The notes: generated by a model not told the origin, from the letters alone. Positions 17,657 through 25,718 are shown, numbered from the stretch's first letter. The stretch is DNA of 64,000 nt from Allobrachymonas denitrificans DSM 15123 (GCF_900110225.1 NZ_FOCW01000001.1:62001-126000), one strand, 5' to 3'. Numbers and translations are program-made.

Positions 17657-19147
17657 ATGATAGCTGCAGCACGCTCCGAAACCCGCCTTGGCAATGCCTT
17701 GCGCCACTTCTCCCGGCCTCATGCCATGTTGTGGGCGGCGTTGGTGATGGCGCTGGTGCTGCTGCTCAATGAATTCGGCTACATGAACTCGCGCGAGCAT
17801 CTGGAGCAGTCCAACCGGCTCGAACAGCAGCGCGTGGCACTCAACAACCTGCGTACTGCGGTGATCGATGCCGAAACCCTGCAACGCGGCTACCTGATCT
17901 CCGGCGACAAGCGCTATCTGGGCCCGTACCAGCTAGCCGTGTCGCGCATCGAGCCGGCGCTGGACCGGGCCCGCAGCTTCTATGTGGGCTCTCAGCAGAG
18001 TCTGAGCGAATTTGCCACCATTTCCCGCCCCATTTCGCGCCGCATTGCCGAAATGGAGGTGACGGTGCGCATGCGCCAGAGTGGCGGTGGGGATGTGGAG
18101 TGGCTGAAAGCCTTCAACACCGATGCCGGCCAGACCTACATGGATACGGCGCGCACGGGTCTGGACCGTTTGCGCCAGGCCAACGACAGGGCGCTGGTGG
18201 TGAGCAAGCGCGCGCTGGAGCGCAACCTGCTGGCGGCCCGTCTGGTCGTGCTGCTGGTGATTCTGCTCGGAGCCGCGGCTTTCTACCTGCTGGTGCGCCA
18301 GTCGCGCCGCATCGACCATATCCAGGAAGAGCGCCGCCAGCTGATCCAGCAGGAGCGTGACCAGCTCGACACCGAGGTACGTGAACGCACGGTGCAGCTG
18401 TCCGAACTCACCACGCACGTGATGAAGGTGCAGGAAGCCGAACGCGGACGCATGGCGCAGGAGCTGCACGACGAGATGGGCGCGCTGCTGACGGCGGCCA
18501 AGCTGGACACGGCGCGCATCAAGTCCCGGCTGGGACAGCTGGGCGTGGATGACGAGAAGATCACGCAGCGTCTGCAGCATCTGGTGGAATCGCTCAATGC
18601 CGGCGTGGCGTTCAAGCGCCAGCTGATCGAGGAGCTGCAACCCTCGTCGCTTACCCACCTGGGCCTGCGGGCCACACTGGAAAACTACGCGCGCGAGTTC
18701 TCGGAGCGCACGGAGATCAGCGTGGAAACGGACATCGAGCCGGTGGATCTGGCACCCGATGCGCAGCTGGTGGTATTCCGCGTGATGCAGGAAGCCCTGA
18801 CCAACATCAGCAAGTATGCGCAGGCAACACATGTGCGCGTGATGCTGCACGACAAGAAGGACTACGCCCTGCTGCAGGTGCTGGACGATGGCGTGGGCTT
18901 CAATGTGAACCAGAAGGTCCATGCCAGCTACGGCCTCTCGGGCATGCGGCATCGTCTGGAAGCCATGCATGGCAGCCTGCGCATCGTGTCTGCGCCGGGC
19001 CGGGGCACGCGCATCGAAGGTTCTTTGCCGCAGGCGCGTCACCGCATGGCCGAGCCGGTGCGGCAGGAGCCGCCGGCTGCGGCCGGCATGGAGGAAGGCA
19101 GTCCGGCCATGCTGCAGGCCGGCCCTGCGCCGGCTACACTCGGGTGA
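17657..19147 (+). CDS. Orphan sensor histidine kinase, CHASE3 plus NarX-type kinase domain
   Basis: Membrane sensor kinase of 496 residues. Span 1 lies at about 24-41, a periplasmic helical CHASE3 domain at about 45-190 and span 2 at about 195-213. A coiled-coil linker leads to a HisKA_3 dimerisation segment with the phospho-accepting His271 in AQELHDEMGALL. The C-terminal ATPase has an N box (FRVMQEALTNISKYAQA), G1 (VLDDGVGFN) and G2 (GLSGMRHRLEAMHG). Kinases of this class pair with NarL/FixJ-type response regulators, but none is adjacent: the next gene is a rhodanese 18 nt downstream. A Pro/Ala-rich tail ends the protein. Confidence 0.92.
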   Translation: MIAAARSETRLGNALRHFSRPHAMLWAALVMALVLLLNEFGYMNSREHLEQSNRLEQQRVALNNLRTAVIDAETLQRGYLISGDKRYLGPYQLAVSRIEPALDRARSFYVGSQQSLSEFATISRPISRRIAEMEVTVRMRQSGGGDVEWLKAFNTDAGQTYMDTARTGLDRLRQANDRALVVSKRALERNLLAARLVVLLVILLGAAAFYLLVRQSRRIDHIQEERRQLIQQERDQLDTEVRERTVQLSELTTHVMKVQEAERGRMAQELHDEMGALLTAAKLDTARIKSRLGQLGVDDEKITQRLQHLVESLNAGVAFKRQLIEELQPSSLTHLGLRATLENYAREFSERTEISVETDIEPVDLAPDAQLVVFRVMQEALTNISKYAQATHVRVMLHDKKDYALLQVLDDGVGFNVNQKVHASYGLSGMRHRLEAMHGSLRIVSAPGRGTRIEGSLPQARHRMAEPVRQEPPAAAGMEEGSPAMLQAGPAPATLG

Positions 19148-19165
19148 TTCCCGAGGATTCCCCGC

Positions 19166-19579
19166 ATGCAGACGACCCCCATCCATTATTCCGGCGATAT
19201 CGAACCCGAAGAAGCCTACGCCTGGCAGCAGCAGGGGCTGGGCGTGCTGGTGGATGTGCGTACGGATGCGGAACGCGACTGGGTCGGCATGGTGCCCGGA
19301 GCCGTGCCGCTGTGCTGGCGCACCTATCCCGGCATGGTGCCCAATCCGGATTTCGATGCCCAGGTGCAGGCGCTTGCGGCGCAGCATCCCGGGCAGCGCC
19401 TGCTGTTTCTCTGCCGCAGCGGGGTGCGCTCGGTCGGTGCGGCGCAGCGTGCGACCGAACTGGGGTTGGAGGGCTGCTACAACGTGCTCGAAGGCTTTGA
19501 AGGCGACCTGGATGGTGCGCAGCAGCGCGGCCATCGGGGCGGCTGGCGCTTCCGCGGCCTGCCGTGGATCCAGAAGTAG
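19166..19579 (+). CDS. Rhodanese-domain protein
   Basis: Single-domain rhodanese of 137 residues, probably a cytoplasmic sulfurtransferase. The active-site loop is CRSGVRS with the persulfide-forming Cys; the flanking VDVRTDAERDWVGMVPGAVPL and YNVLEGFEGDLD segments are typical. The physiological acceptor is unknown. It starts 18 nt after the kinase stop with a GAGGATT ribosome site, so it is probably cotranscribed, though a functional link is not established. It ends 9 nt from the convergent AI-2E family gene. Confidence 0.92.
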   Translation: MQTTPIHYSGDIEPEEAYAWQQQGLGVLVDVRTDAERDWVGMVPGAVPLCWRTYPGMVPNPDFDAQVQALAAQHPGQRLLFLCRSGVRSVGAAQRATELGLEGCYNVLEGFEGDLDGAQQRGHRGGWRFRGLPWIQK

Positions 19580-19588
19580 GCAGGCTGG

Positions 19589-20788
19589 TTACTCGCGCAG
19601 GAATTCCGCTACCGGATGCAGTGCATCGACGCGTGCGGCAATCACCTTGATCACCACCACCAGCGGAATCGCGATCAGCAGGCCCAGGGCTCCCCACAGC
19701 CAGCCAAAGAACAGCAGCGCGATGAATTGCGCCGAGTGATTGATGTTGGCGATGCGGCCCAGAATCCAGGCATAGGCGATCGACCCCACCAGCGCGGCCA
19801 CCACCAGCGTGGAACCTGCAGCCAGCACCGCCGGCACGATGGCGCCCCATTGCTGTACGCCGGCAATGAACACGCCGATGGCGGTCAGCAGCGGGCCGAC
19901 GTAGGGGATGACGTGCAGGATGCCCGCCAGTGTGGCCCAGATTTCGGCGTTGCGGAAGCCTTGCGCCACCAGCACCATGTAGGTGAGCAGGCCCAGCAGC
20001 AGGTTGACCAGCACCAGCGAACCCAGGTATTTCTGCACCGAGGAATGGATGTCGTCCAGCAGTTCCACCGTCACGCGCTTGTGCTGCCATCGGCTCCCGA
20101 CCACCCGTACGGTCTTGCGCCGGAAACTGTCACCGGCCGTGAGCAGGAAGTAGGCCAGCAGCAGCACCGACCCCAGCGTGCCGAGCCCGCCCATCACGCG
20201 CAGGGCGCGCTGCATCAGCATGGACGAGACGCCTTCCTGGGGCGGGGCGGCCTGCGCCGTGGCTGACTGCGTGGCCCGCGTGCTGCCCGTGCCGCCGCTC
20301 TTGAGGGCGTTGTCCACCGCGCGCGCTGCCTGGTTGAGCTTGGAGAGCGAACTGCTGCGGTCGACCTGCACCTGGCGCACGCTGCGCGTGATGCGGTTGA
20401 TGGACTCCGGCATGGATTCGGCCAGATCGATGGCTTGCCACCACACGGCGTAGCCGATCCCGCCGATCACCCCCATGAAAGCCACGATGGCCACGGCGCT
20501 GCCGAGGGCGCGCGGCAGCCGCATGCGGCTCTGCAGGAAATCGACGATGGGTCCCAGCGTGTACGACAGAAAGATGCCTGCCACCAGCGGCATGAAAAAG
20601 GCATCGGCCCATTTCAGCAGGAAGATCACCAGCGTCACGTTGAGCAGGATCAGCGTCCAGGTCAGCAGGCGGCGCTTGGAGAAGGCGGCCGTTGCGGACT
20701 CTGCTTCAGGCTCGTCCCCGCGCAGTCCGGTGACCACGGGAGAAGGCGCTAGCGGTGTGGCAGGGGGCAGAGGAGGCTGGTCGGGCAT
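19589..20788 (-). CDS. AI-2E family transporter (PerM/YdiK-like permease)
   Basis: Polytopic membrane protein of the AI-2E exporter-like superfamily (about 399 residues). A cytoplasmic Pro-rich N terminus precedes spans near LTWTLILLNVTLVIFLLKWADAF. Later segments include the family hallmark GILHVIPYVGPLLTAIG and a terminal LLFFGWLWGALGLLIAIPLVV. A Ser/Gly/Ala-rich insertion (SGGTGSTRATQSATA region) widens the extracytoplasmic loop. The family includes Na+/H+ antiporters and a proposed autoinducer-2 exporter, so the substrate is open. An upstream in-frame GTG at 20812 is possible. Confidence 0.9.
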   Translation of the reverse strand: MPDQPPLPPATPLAPSPVVTGLRGDEPEAESATAAFSKRRLLTWTLILLNVTLVIFLLKWADAFFMPLVAGIFLSYTLGPIVDFLQSRMRLPRALGSAVAIVAFMGVIGGIGYAVWWQAIDLAESMPESINRITRSVRQVQVDRSSSLSKLNQAARAVDNALKSGGTGSTRATQSATAQAAPPQEGVSSMLMQRALRVMGGLGTLGSVLLLAYFLLTAGDSFRRKTVRVVGSRWQHKRVTVELLDDIHSSVQKYLGSLVLVNLLLGLLTYMVLVAQGFRNAEIWATLAGILHVIPYVGPLLTAIGVFIAGVQQWGAIVPAVLAAGSTLVVAALVGSIAYAWILGRIANINHSAQFIALLFFGWLWGALGLLIAIPLVVVIKVIAARVDALHPVAEFLRE

Positions 20789-20877
20789 GATGGCGGAACG
20801 AGGTGGTTTCACAGTATGCCGCGAAGCCCTGCGCAGGGGTAGCGGGCGTACGGCTCATGCAACAAACATCAAGAAAT

Positions 20878-20906
20878 GACGCCACTCCGTTGCCGGAAGT
20901 GGCGTC
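20878..20906 (-). terminator. Intrinsic terminator after the GlsB/YeaQ family gene
   Basis: GACGCCACT (20878-20886) and AGTGGCGTC (20898-20906) form a perfect 9-bp stem with an 11-nt loop. On the minus strand the stem is followed by a T-rich run, so it fits termination of the small membrane-protein gene ending at 20953. Confidence 0.7.
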
Positions 20907-20952
20907 TCCTGTGCTCCGGGCCGGCGCGCTGCCGGCCGGGGGCAGTTCAGGC

Positions 20953-21222
20953 TCAGCGCACGCTGCCGCGGCGCACCAGATTCACGATGGCCAGCAGGAT
21001 GATGGCGCCGATCAGGGACACCACGATGCCGCCAATGCTCAACGGATTCTCATTTATGGTGCCCATGCCCAGCAGCGGGGAAATCAGCCAGCCGCCGATC
21101 AGGGCGCCCACGATGCCCACCACGACGTTCAGGAACAGGCCCTGTTGCGCGTCGGTACGCATCACCAGGCTGGCCAGCCAGCCCACCACACCGCCTACGA
21201 TGATCCAGATCAGAAATCCCAT
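20953..21222 (-). CDS. GlsB/YeaQ/YmgE family (transglycosylase-associated) membrane protein
   Basis: 89-residue protein with three hydrophobic spans and the Gly-rich family pattern GFLIWIIVGGVVGWLAS, VVVGIVGALIGGWL and IGGIVVSLIGAIILLAIV. Members are stress-associated inner-membrane proteins of unclear biochemical role; the old name refers to association and does not imply transglycosylase activity. It has its own terminator. Upstream, about 300 nt separate it from a divergent small membrane protein. Confidence 0.93.
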   Translation of the reverse strand: MGFLIWIIVGGVVGWLASLVMRTDAQQGLFLNVVVGIVGALIGGWLISPLLGMGTINENPLSIGGIVVSLIGAIILLAIVNLVRRGSVR

Positions 21223-21471
21223 GATGTTCTCCTAATGAAAGCTTGCAGTTGAAACAGGTTCGGCAAGACCGGCGCTGTTTACCGGGCCCGTATCTGCCGG
21301 CTGCCACTGCGGCTTTCGGCTCGGGTTAGGTGCATTGTTTTTCAGAACGCGCTGCAGGGCTGTGGGCAGCAGGGCCGAACGCATGTAGGAATGCGCCGCC
21401 ACGAATGGCAACAGCTGTTGCCATCAGGCGTGGCTACCAGCGGCATAGGGAATTGCAATCCAGACCAGTAA

Positions 21472-21486
21472 TGAGAATTGATATCA
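21472..21486. promoter_or_regulatory. Candidate Fur box (7-1-7 type) upstream of the DUF2061 gene
   Basis: TGAGAAT-T-GATATCA matches the Fur 7-1-7 consensus TGATAAT-N-ATTATCA at 12 of 14 informative positions. It ends 34 nt before the ATG of the DUF2061 gene, where binding would block the promoter. The 298-nt gap it lies in (21223-21520) has no other feature I can support. Confidence 0.5.
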
Positions 21487-21520
21487 TTAACTATCGAAAG
21501 AGCAATGCAGGAGAGCCACC

Positions 21521-21739
21521 ATGGCACACATCAAACGCTGGTTGCGCCCCCACCAGCGCACCCTCTACAAGACGATGAGCTACTACGTGATTCACGTGCT
21601 GGTGGCAGCTGGTGTGGCCTATGCCGTGACCGGCAACCTGGTTGCTGCACTGACACTGAGCCTGCTTGAGCCGACAGTGCAGGCCTTTGCCTTCTTCCTG
21701 CACGAGAAGGCCTGGCAGCGGCAGGTCAGCCGCGCGTGA
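21521..21739 (+). CDS. DUF2061 family small membrane protein
   Basis: 72-residue protein with two hydrophobic segments (YYVIHVLVAAGVAYAVTG and the VQAFAFFLHEKAW region) and the RTLYKTMSYYVIH motif typical of DUF2061 proteins, whose function is unknown. The ATG follows a GGAGAG ribosome site. A candidate Fur box lies just upstream, suggesting iron control. The 3' end overlaps the convergent metW by 14 nt. Confidence 0.88.
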   Translation: MAHIKRWLRPHQRTLYKTMSYYVIHVLVAAGVAYAVTGNLVAALTLSLLEPTVQAFAFFLHEKAWQRQVSRA

Positions 21740-22313
21740 CCTGATAGACAGCGGTGCTGGCACGCACATTGGGCAGGCTGCGGATCACGCGCCCCTCATG
21801 CAGGCCGAAGCGGTCCTGCACGCGCAGGCCGCAGCGCGCGGCCAGCACGCCGAAGTCGGCATAGGTGCCGACGCGGATGTTTGGCGTGTTGTACCACTCG
21901 TAGGGCAGGCGCTTGTTCACCGGCATGCGACCGCGCAGGATGGACAGGCGGTTGGGCCAGTAGGCAAAGTTGGGGAAGGCGACAATGCCCATGCGGCCCA
22001 CGCGCACCGTCTCGCGCAGCATGGTTTCGGCGTTGCGCAGGTGTTGCAGCGTGTCGATCTGCAGCACCACGTCGAAGCTGTTGTCGGCGAAGATGTTCAG
22101 GCCTTCGTCCAGGTTCAGCTGCAGCACGTCCACGCCGCGGCGGGCACAGGCCAGCAGGTTGGCATCGCTGATTTCCACGCCGTAGCCGGTGCAGCCGCGG
22201 TGCTGCTGCAGCCAGGCCAGCAGCGCGCCGTCTCCACAGCCCAGATCCAGTACATGCGCGCCTTGCGGCACCAGTTGGCCAATGGCCTCGATGGCGACTT
22301 GTCCTCCGCTCAT
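21726..22313 (-). CDS. metW: Methionine biosynthesis protein MetW
   Basis: Class I SAM-dependent methyltransferase fold (195 residues) with glycine loop [15 protein letters not shown], then [12 protein letters not shown] and the MetW-specific [19 protein letters not shown] region. MetW is encoded with metX in many proteobacteria and is needed for full homoserine acylation; no methylation substrate is established. The start codon overlaps the metX stop (ATGA), so the two are translationally coupled. Control is inherited from the SAM-II riboswitch upstream of metX. Confidence 0.95.
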   Translation of the reverse strand: MSGGQVAIEAIGQLVPQGAHVLDLGCGDGALLAWLQQHRGCTGYGVEISDANLLACARRGVDVLQLNLDEGLNIFADNSFDVVLQIDTLQHLRNAETMLRETVRVGRMGIVAFPNFAYWPNRLSILRGRMPVNKRLPYEWYNTPNIRVGTYADFGVLAARCGLRVQDRFGLHEGRVIRSLPNVRASTAVYQVTRG

Positions 22314-23461
22314 GCTGCCACCTTGTTGTCAAAATAGGCGCGTACCAGATTCAGGTAGCGCGGGTCATCCAGCAGGAAGGCGTCATGGCCGTGCGGGGCG
22401 TCGATCTCCGCATAGCTCACATGGCGCCGGTTGTCGAGCAGCGCCTTCACGATCTCGCGGCTGCGCGCGGGCGAGAAGCGCCAGTCGGTGGTGAAACTCA
22501 CCACCAGAAAGTCTGCCTTGGCCTGCGCCATGGTGCGCGACAGGTCGCCGCCGAACTGCTGCGCCGGATCGAAATAGTCGAGCGCGCGCGTGATCAGCAG
22601 GTAGGTGTTGGCATCGAAGTAGGTACTGAACTTGTCGCCCTGGTAGCGCAGATAGCTCTCGATCTGGAACTCGATGTCCTGCGTCGAATACTTGTAGCCG
22701 GTGCTGTTGTGCGTGACGGCCTCGCGCAGTTCGCGGCCGAACTTGCTGTTCATCACGTCATCGCTCAGATAGGTGATGTGGCCGATCATGCGCGCGATGC
22801 GCAGGCCGCGGGCCGGCACCACGCCATGCTCGTAGAAGTGGCCGTCGTGGAACTCGGGATCGGTCACGATGGCGCGGCGCGCCACCTCGTTGAAGGCGAT
22901 GTTTTCGGCGCTCAGGTTGGGCGCGCTTGCGATCACCACGGCGTGGCGCACGCGCTCGGGGTATTGCAGCGTCCAGCTCAGCGTCTGCATGCCGCCCAGG
23001 CTGCCGCCCATCACGGCAGCCAGCTGGTGGATGCCGAGTTCGTCGAGCAGGCGTGCCTGCGCATTGACCCAGTCCTCGACCGTGACGACCGGAAAATCGG
23101 CGCCGTACTGCTTGCGGCGGCTGTCGGACGGGGCATCGGGGTTGGCATCACGCGGGCCGGTACTGCCGAAGCAGGAGCCGATGTTGTTGACGCCGATGAC
23201 GAAAAAGCGGTTGGTGTCCACCGGCTTGCCGGGACCGATCATGTTGTCCCACCAGCCGACATTGCCGGGCTCGTCGGCATAGTGGCCGGCCACGTGGTGC
23301 GAGGCGTTGAGCGCGTGGCAGATCAGCACCGCGTTGGACTTGTCGGCATTGAGCGTGCCGTAGGTTTCATAGGCCAGCGTGTAGCCGCGCAGGCTGGCAC
23401 CGCTCTGCAGCGCCAGCGGCTCTGCAAAGTACATGGATTGGGGGGTGGCAATGAACGACAT
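22310..23461 (-). CDS. metX: Homoserine O-acyltransferase (probably O-succinyltransferase)
   Basis: First committed enzyme of methionine synthesis, an alpha/beta hydrolase-fold transferase acylating homoserine. The start [12 protein letters not shown] gives 383 residues, the family norm; longer in-frame starts are excluded because the riboswitch and its terminator lie there. The nucleophile elbow is MGGSLGGMQ, with catalytic Asp and His expected in [15 protein letters not shown] and [13 protein letters not shown]. Proteobacterial MetX paired with MetW often uses succinyl-CoA instead of acetyl-CoA, so succinyl transfer is inferred. Transcription starts about 110 nt upstream and passes through a SAM-II aptamer. 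Confidence 0.95.
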   Translation of the reverse strand: MSFIATPQSMYFAEPLALQSGASLRGYTLAYETYGTLNADKSNAVLICHALNASHHVAGHYADEPGNVGWWDNMIGPGKPVDTNRFFVIGVNNIGSCFGSTGPRDANPDAPSDSRRKQYGADFPVVTVEDWVNAQARLLDELGIHQLAAVMGGSLGGMQTLSWTLQYPERVRHAVVIASAPNLSAENIAFNEVARRAIVTDPEFHDGHFYEHGVVPARGLRIARMIGHITYLSDDVMNSKFGRELREAVTHNSTGYKYSTQDIEFQIESYLRYQGDKFSTYFDANTYLLITRALDYFDPAQQFGGDLSRTMAQAKADFLVVSFTTDWRFSPARSREIVKALLDNRRHVSYAEIDAPHGHDAFLLDDPRYLNLVRAYFDNKVAA

Positions 23462-23463
23462 GG

Positions 23464-23503
23464 AAAAAAGCAAACCCGGTACCGCACAGGACGGAAACCG
23501 GGT
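23464..23503 (-). terminator. Riboswitch-controlled intrinsic terminator in the metX leader
   Basis: On the minus strand ACCCGGT (23503-23497) pairs with ACCGGGT (23480-23474), and a T-rich run with six consecutive Ts follows (23469-23464), ending 2 nt before the metX ATG. Its position between aptamer and coding region makes it the likely expression platform. Part of its loop (TCCGT) can pair with ACGGA at the aptamer's 3' end, a possible antiterminator. Confidence 0.75.
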
Positions 23504-23511
23504 GTCTGGCT

Positions 23512-23562
23512 CCGTTTTAGCGGCATTTGTTACGCGCCCGCAAGCTGGAAGCAAATCGGCGC
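23512..23562 (-). promoter_or_regulatory. SAM-II riboswitch (metX leader)
   Basis: Read on the minus strand, the leader contains in order GCGCC-GATTTG, a GCTTGC segment, GGCGC (pairing with the first GCGCC to form P1), then AACAAATG and CGCTAAAA. These are the conserved elements of the SAM-II aptamer; the GATTTG/CAAAT complementarity forms the pseudoknot and GCTAAAA is the most conserved block. It starts within about 10 nt of the predicted transcription start and precedes metX, the classic SAM-II target. High SAM should reduce metX-metW expression, here probably through the terminator just downstream. SAM-II is best known from alphaproteobacteria. Confidence 0.88.
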
Positions 23563-23571
23563 AATGGGGCC

Positions 23572-23601
23572 AGTATAGCGCGGCCGTCTCTCCACTGTCA
23601 C
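23572..23601 (-). promoter_or_regulatory. Sigma-70 promoter of metX-metW
   Basis: Minus strand: -35 GTGACA (23601-23596), 18-nt spacer, -10 TATACT (23577-23572); each hexamer matches consensus at five of six positions. The predicted start of transcription falls just before the SAM-II aptamer. Confidence 0.75.
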
Positions 23602-23650
23602 GCGCAGGGTTGTTTGTCCATCAGACGGGCTGCGCTCCGGGTCTGGGCAC

Positions 23651-24208
23651 TTACCAGAGCACTGCTGCAACAGCGAGGCCGACGAAGATCACCGCACAGA
23701 TGCGGTGCACCCAGTGCAGCGGCACCAGCCGCGTGATGCGCTCGCCCAGGAACACCACCGGCACGTTGGCCAGCATCATGCCCAGCGTGGTGCCGGCGAC
23801 CACGGCAGTCAGCTCCTGGTAGCGCGCCGCCAGCGCCACGGTGGCGATCTGCGTCTTGTCGCCCATCTCGGCCAGGAAGAACAGCACCACGGTGGTGGCA
23901 AACACGCCGTACTTGGGCGACTTGGGCTGGTCGTCCTCGTCCAGCTTGTCGGGAATCAGCATCCACACCGCCATGGCCAGGAAGGAGGCCGCCAGTACCC
24001 AGCGAAGCACTTCGGGCGAGAGCAGGGTGGTGATGAAGCTGCCCACGGCGCCGGCCATGGCGTGGTTGACCAGAGTGGCGGCCAGAATGCCCCAGACGAT
24101 GGGCCAGGGCTTGCGGAAACGGGCAGCCAGGACGAGCGACAGCAGTTGCGTCTTGTCGCCCATTTCGGCCAGGGCGACCAGGCCGGTTGAAACGAGAAAG
24201 GCTTCCAT
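23651..24208 (-). CDS. TMEM165/GDT1 (UPF0016) family cation transporter
   Basis: 185-residue inner-membrane protein with six spans and two copies of the family signature EMGDKTQ (near residues 15 and 114), which builds the cation-binding site in GDT1 proteins. Bacterial members characterised so far export manganese (MneA/Mnx type), so Mn2+ efflux is the likely role; Ca2+ is the alternative. The acidic loop DKLDEDDQPKSP separates the halves. No yybP-ykoY manganese riboswitch is recognisable upstream. Confidence 0.9.
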   Translation of the reverse strand: MEAFLVSTGLVALAEMGDKTQLLSLVLAARFRKPWPIVWGILAATLVNHAMAGAVGSFITTLLSPEVLRWVLAASFLAMAVWMLIPDKLDEDDQPKSPKYGVFATTVVLFFLAEMGDKTQIATVALAARYQELTAVVAGTTLGMMLANVPVVFLGERITRLVPLHWVHRICAVIFVGLAVAAVLW

Positions 24209-24520
24209 GGAGGAGGGAATGGGAGAAGGGTCAGTTTTCCGCTGGGTGCGGACGCGGGATTATCGCAGGACGCGCAAAGACACTGCGCTAGATCAAGAGT
24301 GCATTATTTCAGGGTAAATACTGGCAGTGTGGGGATTTGCTGACACCAAAACTACACATATCTGCCCCATAATGCTCCGGGTATCCACACGCGGCGCGCG
24401 CGTTGCGGGCGGGTACATGTTTGCGGTGATTGCTTTGCGTGAATGAGGTCGATGATCAATCCGTCGTCAGCCCAAAACGGACATCGCTTGGTTTATTTGT
24501 TTTTCTGAAAGAGTCCGTTC
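24209..24520. other. Divergent intergenic region upstream of the RNA-binding protein gene
   Basis: This 312-nt region between divergent genes holds no ORF I can support. It must contain promoters for both flanks; I could not identify convincing hexamers. A long leader on the RNA-binding protein mRNA is possible, as in cold-shock genes, but this is inference. Confidence 0.4.
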
Positions 24521-25027
24521 ATGGGCAACAAACTTTACGTGGGCAACCTGCCCTATGCTGTTCGCGACAACGACCTGCTGCAGCAATTCAGCGAGTTCGG
24601 CGCAGTGACCAGCGCCAAGGTCATGATGGAGCGCGATACCGGCCGTTCCAAAGGCTTTGGTTTCGTCGAGATGGGCAGCGATGCCGAAGCCCAGGCAGCC
24701 ATCAATGGCCTGCATGGCAAGGACATGGGCGGCCGCGCCCTGGTGGTGAACGAGGCTCGTCCGATGGAACCGCGTCCCCCCCGCAGCTTTGGTGGCGGCG
24801 GTGGCTACGGTGGTGGTCGTCGTGAAGGCGGTTACGGCGGTGGTCGCGAAGGCGGCTACGGTGGTGGCCGTGAAGGTGGCTACGGCGGCGGCCGCGAAGG
24901 CGGTGGCGGCTACGGCGGTGGTCGCGACTTTGGCGGCGGCAACAGCGATGGTTTCCGCAGCCCCTACGGCGGTGGCCGTCGTGACGGTGGTCGTCGCAAC
25001 AACTACGACGACAACAACAACTATTGA
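24521..25027 (+). CDS. RRM-domain RNA-binding protein with glycine-rich tail
   Basis: 168-residue protein of the bacterial glycine-rich RNA-binding class. Residues 3-80 form an RNA-recognition motif with RNP2 (LYVGNL) and RNP1 (KGFGFVEM). The tail is Gly/Arg/Tyr-rich with four near-identical EGGYGGGR units and ends in an Asn/Asp-rich NNYDDNNNY. Such proteins often respond to cold or assist RNA folding; the low-complexity RGG-like tail could support RNA binding or condensation. It is monocistronic with strong hairpins behind it. The exact role here is not known. Confidence 0.93.
   Translation: MGNKLYVGNLPYAVRDNDLLQQFSEFGAVTSAKVMMERDTGRSKGFGFVEMGSDAEAQAAINGLHGKDMGGRALVVNEARPMEPRPPRSFGGGGGYGGGRREGGYGGGREGGYGGGREGGYGGGREGGGGYGGGRDFGGGNSDGFRSPYGGGRRDGGRRNNYDDNNNY
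24824..24925 (+). repeat. In-frame 24-nt tandem repeat (EGGYGGGR) in the RNA-binding protein gene
   Basis: Three 24-nt units and a fourth 30-nt unit with two extra Gly codons encode the tail repeats. Units differ mainly at third codon positions, so the amino-acid sequence is held more constant than the DNA. Copy number could vary between strains without changing frame. Confidence 0.8.
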
Positions 25028-25034
25028 TCGATGG

Positions 25035-25099
25035 CAGGGCTGATCCAGCCCTGTATCGTGCAGGAACCCTGCTGCGGGCACTGCCCGGGGCAGGGTTTT
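25035..25099 (+). terminator. Tandem hairpins ending in an intrinsic terminator after the RNA-binding protein gene
   Basis: A first hairpin (CAGGGCTG 25035-25042 with CAGCCCTG 25046-25053) is followed by a larger one: AACCCTGC (25065-25072) with GCAGGGTT (25090-25097), enclosing CGGGCA/TGCCCG (25075-25087). The run TTTTG follows. It lies between two convergent genes and mainly terminates the plus-strand transcript. Confidence 0.78.
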
Positions 25100-25100
25100 G

Positions 25101-25718
25101 TCATTTGGGGGGTGGCCAGTCGAACACTTCCGGGGCAAACCATTCGGTCACGAGGATACGGGCCCCGTTGATGTCGAACACCGAACTGCGGCGCCATACG
25201 CCCTGCCGGGGCAGCATGGCGGTGTGCTCGGGCGCATGGCGCTGCCACAGCTGCAGCACATGGCGGGCAGCAGGGCTGTGCGCGGCATCGTGATACCAGC
25301 GCAGCGGGCTGCGGTGGATGTGCGGGGTGTCGAACAGCAGTTGTGCCAGAGGCTTGTCGCCCAGGCCGCGCAGGCCGCGCCAGCGCAGGCGCGATTGCGG
25401 CGCCAGCACGGCCGAGCGGGCCAGTACGGCAGGGCGCTCCTGCCCTGCTGGGCCGCACCAGAGGAGCACGGTGCGCACATGGGCACTGCCGGCCTGCTGG
25501 AACGGCTGGCGCCGCAGCGCACGGGCTTCTTCCGGCCAGAGCGCATCGCTGCCTTGCTGCAGCACCTGCACCTGCACCCGGCCACTGGCACGTGTCAGAT
25601 GGCGCGTGAGGGAGCCTTCGGCCTGCAGCCAGCGCCGCATGCGCGCGGCCACCGGCCGGCGCTGCAGGCTGCGCAGCTGCAGGGGGTTGGGCGTCAGGGG
25701 CGCGGGAGCGGTGGTCAT
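25101..25718 (-). CDS. ubiC: Chorismate--pyruvate lyase
   Basis: UbiC removes pyruvate from chorismate to give 4-hydroxybenzoate, the ring precursor of ubiquinone. The 205-residue protein keeps the family blocks AEGSLTRHL, VRTVLLWCGP, the LAQLLFDTP helix and the C-terminal RRSSVFDINGARILVTEWFAPE, whose Glu matches the conserved active-site glutamate. It is the last gene of a five-gene operon and overlaps the SDR gene by 4 nt. The next ubiquinone enzyme, UbiA, is encoded separately about 9 kb away in this window. Confidence 0.88.
   Translation of the reverse strand: MTTAPAPLTPNPLQLRSLQRRPVAARMRRWLQAEGSLTRHLTRASGRVQVQVLQQGSDALWPEEARALRRQPFQQAGSAHVRTVLLWCGPAGQERPAVLARSAVLAPQSRLRWRGLRGLGDKPLAQLLFDTPHIHRSPLRWYHDAAHSPAARHVLQLWQRHAPEHTAMLPRQGVWRRSSVFDINGARILVTEWFAPEVFDWPPPK

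Noticed and set aside
17587-17694. Longer N terminus for the alpha/beta hydrolase starting at the ATG near 17658 or the frame start at 17694
   Set aside because: It would overlap the start of the divergent sensor kinase and leave no room for promoters; the added residues are not family-like.
24209-24330. yybP-ykoY manganese riboswitch upstream of the GDT1-family gene
   Set aside because: The conserved blocks of that riboswitch could not be found on the minus strand in this leader.
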